A stretch of DNA of 14,609 bases from Flavobacteriales bacterium UBA2619 (GTDB taxonomy: Bacteria; Bacteroidota; Bacteroidia; Flavobacteriales_D; Sanyastnellaceae), in assembly GCA_002339135.1 (NCBI GenBank), contig DDJR01000006.1:1-14609 (forward strand). The letters run 5' to 3'. Below are positions 12,729 to 14,609 of the stretch, piece by piece. The notes beneath the pieces were generated by a model, which was not told the origin of the DNA, did not search any database, and saw only the letters and a program-made list of their open reading frames with translations. Numbering within the stretch: position 1 is the first letter of the stretch; every line of letters begins with the position of its first letter. The position numbers were made by a program, and so were the translations under genes.

Positions 12729-14609
12729 TTAGTCACAAGACTGACCAAAACGTGCTAACATGACAAGTAAATCTTGAGCGCCAATATCTGAGGAGTTGTC
12801 CAAATCATAGGGACCCGCCCAACCCAAACCATAAGCAGTTAGAAATAAAATAAAATCGGAGGAACCTACATTGCCATCATTGTCAAAATCACAACTGCAC
12901 TCATCACTTGGCAAGAACCCATCACCTCCGAATTCCATAGCCCAGTTAGGAAACACAATGGTCTCTGCGAAATTAAAGGCATTGCGACCTGCAAGCACCC
13001 CTACATGCCGTCCTGGTGAATCGTCCACAGGAGGGTGGATTCCTCCCCAAATCCTCGAAAGAGCACTTTCATTAGAAGCATCTAAATAGGTTGCCCATTG
13101 CAAGCTAAATTCTACTGAAGGACCATCTTCAAAGACAAGGAATTCATTTTGAGGCGCGGACCACTCGGCCAATCCTCCCGGCCAATAAGCTGACCCTGTT
13201 AACATCTCAAAAAGTTCTGCTGCAGCTCGTGAAAATGTGCTATGTCCACTGAAATATCCAGCAAAAGGTGGTGTAACAAAACTGGGCCGTTGATAGGGCC
13301 ACCATTGCTCTGCTAGAATCCAACCCACACCAGCTTCGTCAATTTGAGGAATCTCGATGTAATCTGGTCCTTTCCATGAGTGGATTGCCATTTCTCCAAC
13401 ATGATCTTCCCCTCCAAAGTCTGACAGTGGATGATCATCACCAATGGTTTCTATAAATCCAGGTACCAGCGGAAGACCCGCTGGATGATAATTGAAAAGA
13501 GTGGAATCTGAACATTGGCCTTTCTCCGCCATATAACGAATTGCTGAAACAGGACGGACATAGTCGTAACAGCCTTTGTTGCTCCAAGCAGCAATTGCAC
13601 AGTCATGCATCGCCCCAGCTAAAGCTAAGTATGATTTTACAGTAAACTCTTGATCTTCTATCACAGGACCCTGCCCCCTCCACCTGTGCTCACCAGATTG
13701 CGGAACAAGGATAAACTCATTAAGGAGGGTAAACCAGTGACCCGGGGGAGTCTCTGAATCGGGTCCATCAGCCCAGAATTCTGCAATAACTCGTCCGTAA
13801 TCTCCACGAGGCACAATATTGGGTGTATAGGGTTGACCCGTAAATGGATTGACTTCATGACCATTGCCGCCAAAACTACCATCTTCATTGTACCAACTGA
13901 CAAGTCCACCACGTTCCCAATCATAGAAATTAGCGAACTCTTCTACTGGAGGGGTCTCACCGTCATACTTTAACGAGTTTGGGCTGATATCCCACAAAAC
14001 TCCATCAGAAGGATCTAGATGCTCCGACCACTTCATCACCATACCAAAGCCCCACTTGTAGAAACTCTCATCAAAGTTGGAAGCGACATTGGTATCCAAA
14101 TAAACAGGGGGACCAGGATTGTAGTATGTATTAAATGTACAATTGTCTACAACAACCTGAGTCAAGTTGGAATCTCTGAGAGCAAAGCCTTGAACATTTC
14201 CCCACTCAGGGCCTAAAAATGGAGGGACTTCAGTAATCACCTCACCACTTTGGTCAATCGAAATCGACAACTCCACCGCCTGCCATCGATTGGGATCAAC
14301 AATCCCACTGGTACCAGACTCTTCTGGAAGAATATTGGGGTTTATCGGGGCATAACATGAACTAGCATATGCTCCTGCTTCATTCGCTCCATCTTGCATT
14401 CCAAAAGCAATTACTTGTTCAGCGATATAATTTCCGAGCGCGGCAGGACCGTCTTGCAAGTAATCTGTTGAGATGAACAACGTATCAAGCTCTTGCAACT
14501 CCATTTGCGCATTAATATTTGCACGGGTTGATGACCACTGTGGCGAACTTGCATATCTGTGTTTAATAAGTCGATACACTCCATAACTCATTGCAACCTC
14601 CTTTGCATG
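12729..14609 (-). CDS. Vanadium-haloperoxidase/PAP2-like secreted enzyme with dockerin-like tail (N-terminus beyond right edge)
   Basis: The frame stays open through the right edge, so this is the C-terminal ~626 residues. Numbered from the internal Met at 14591, the phosphatase/haloperoxidase signature is complete: Lys339-x6-Arg346-Pro347 (GCYDYVRPVSAIRYM), FSGH (447-450; His450 the acid-base His) and SR-x5-His (512-519, SRIWGGIHPPVDD). EFWADGP and TPPGHWFTLL, ahead of it, are also typical of vanadium-dependent haloperoxidase-family proteins of bacteria. Such enzymes hold vanadate (oxidising halides with peroxide) or phosphate (phosphatases); the sequence does not decide which. After a linker, two calcium-loop repeats resemble dockerins: DFDNDGNVGSSDFILFLTAYG (568-588, given in part) and DLDNSSDIGAQDLLVMLARFG (596-616, in part). 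The ATG at 14591 lacks a signal peptide and is likely not the true start, although an AGGAGG precedes it. Confidence 0.85.
   Translation of the reverse strand, partial: HAKEVAMSYGVYRLIKHRYASSPQWSSTRANINAQMELQELDTLFISTDYLQDGPAALGNYIAEQVIAFGMQDGANEAGAYASSCYAPINPNILPEESGTSGIVDPNRWQAVELSISIDQSGEVITEVPPFLGPEWGNVQGFALRDSNLTQVVVDNCTFNTYYNPGPPVYLDTNVASNFDESFYKWGFGMVMKWSEHLDPSDGVLWDISPNSLKYDGETPPVEEFANFYDWERGGLVSWYNEDGSFGGNGHEVNPFTGQPYTPNIVPRGDYGRVIAEFWADGPDSETPPGHWFTLLNEFILVPQSGEHRWRGQGPVIEDQEFTVKSYLALAGAMHDCAIAAWSNKGCYDYVRPVSAIRYMAEKGQCSDSTLFNYHPAGLPLVPGFIETIGDDHPLSDFGGEDHVGEMAIHSWKGPDYIEIPQIDEAGVGWILAEQWWPYQRPSFVTPPFAGYFSGHSTFSRAAAELFEMLTGSAYWPGGLAEWSAPQNEFLVFEDGPSVEFSLQWATYLDASNESALSRIWGGIHPPVDDSPGRHVGVLAGRNAFNFAETIVFPNWAMEFGGDGFLPSDECSCDFDNDGNVGSSDFILFLTAYGLGWAGPYDLDNSSDIGAQDLLVMLARFGQSCD

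Noticed and set aside
13661..13924. 87-codon minus-strand frame inside the haloperoxidase gene
   Set aside because: It is another frame of the same strand within a clearly conserved enzyme and has no independent features.
14591..14606. ATG at 14591 with an upstream AGGAGG, as a true start of the haloperoxidase gene
   Set aside because: The frame continues open to the window edge, the protein would lack a signal peptide, and its first residues match the interior of family members. AGGAGG before a start is also not the rule in Bacteroidota.

Overview
The window looks like chromosomal DNA from a marine, Flavobacteriales-like member of the Bacteroidota. The evidence is the company of genes: a TonB-dependent receptor with a carboxypeptidase-regulatory N-terminus, a fused alpha/beta E1 2-oxoacid dehydrogenase, a short adenylate kinase next to an Obg GTPase that lacks the OCT tail, at least one clear type IX secretion (T9SS) C-terminal sorting domain, and TAnnTTTG-type -7 promoter elements. 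No species can be named from this alone. There are no rRNA or tRNA genes, insertion sequences, CRISPR arrays or phage genes that I can see.

Layout. Positions 1-5583 are minus strand, read right to left: adk, obg, psuG, fused E1, a small S4-domain RNA-binding protein, then the 5' end of a TonB-dependent receptor that runs off the left edge. The first five genes overlap or nearly touch (1-nt overlap, 8-nt overlap, 30-nt gap, TGATG stop/start), so they look like one operon. A 135-nt divergent intergenic region follows, with one -7-like element facing each way. Positions 5719-8558 are plus strand: lpdA (E3 dihydrolipoyl dehydrogenase) and a secreted alpha/beta hydrolase with a T9SS tail. A minus-strand DUF5715-like lipoprotein converges on it, with stop codons that overlap. 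A 366-nt stretch without a confident gene follows (one possible 58-aa small protein). Plus-strand genes then encode a secreted CxxCH protein (choice-of-anchor V type) overlapping xseA, followed by xseB. A minus-strand lipoprotein converges on xseB. The right edge carries a minus-strand vanadium-haloperoxidase-like secreted enzyme with two dockerin-like calcium-loop repeats; it is cut at its N-terminus by the window end.

How the genes work together. E1 and lpdA are two of the three catalytic parts of a 2-oxoacid dehydrogenase complex; no E2 is in the window. adk and psuG are nucleotide-metabolism genes, and obg and the S4 protein are linked to ribosomes or RNA. xseA and xseB form exonuclease VII. 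The other genes are cell-surface or secreted proteins. Most of the window is ordinary housekeeping DNA. I see no convincing new multi-gene system; the items most worth a second look are the haloperoxidase-dockerin architecture, the exported CxxCH protein, psuG without an adjacent kinase, and the possible small protein at 9520-9696.
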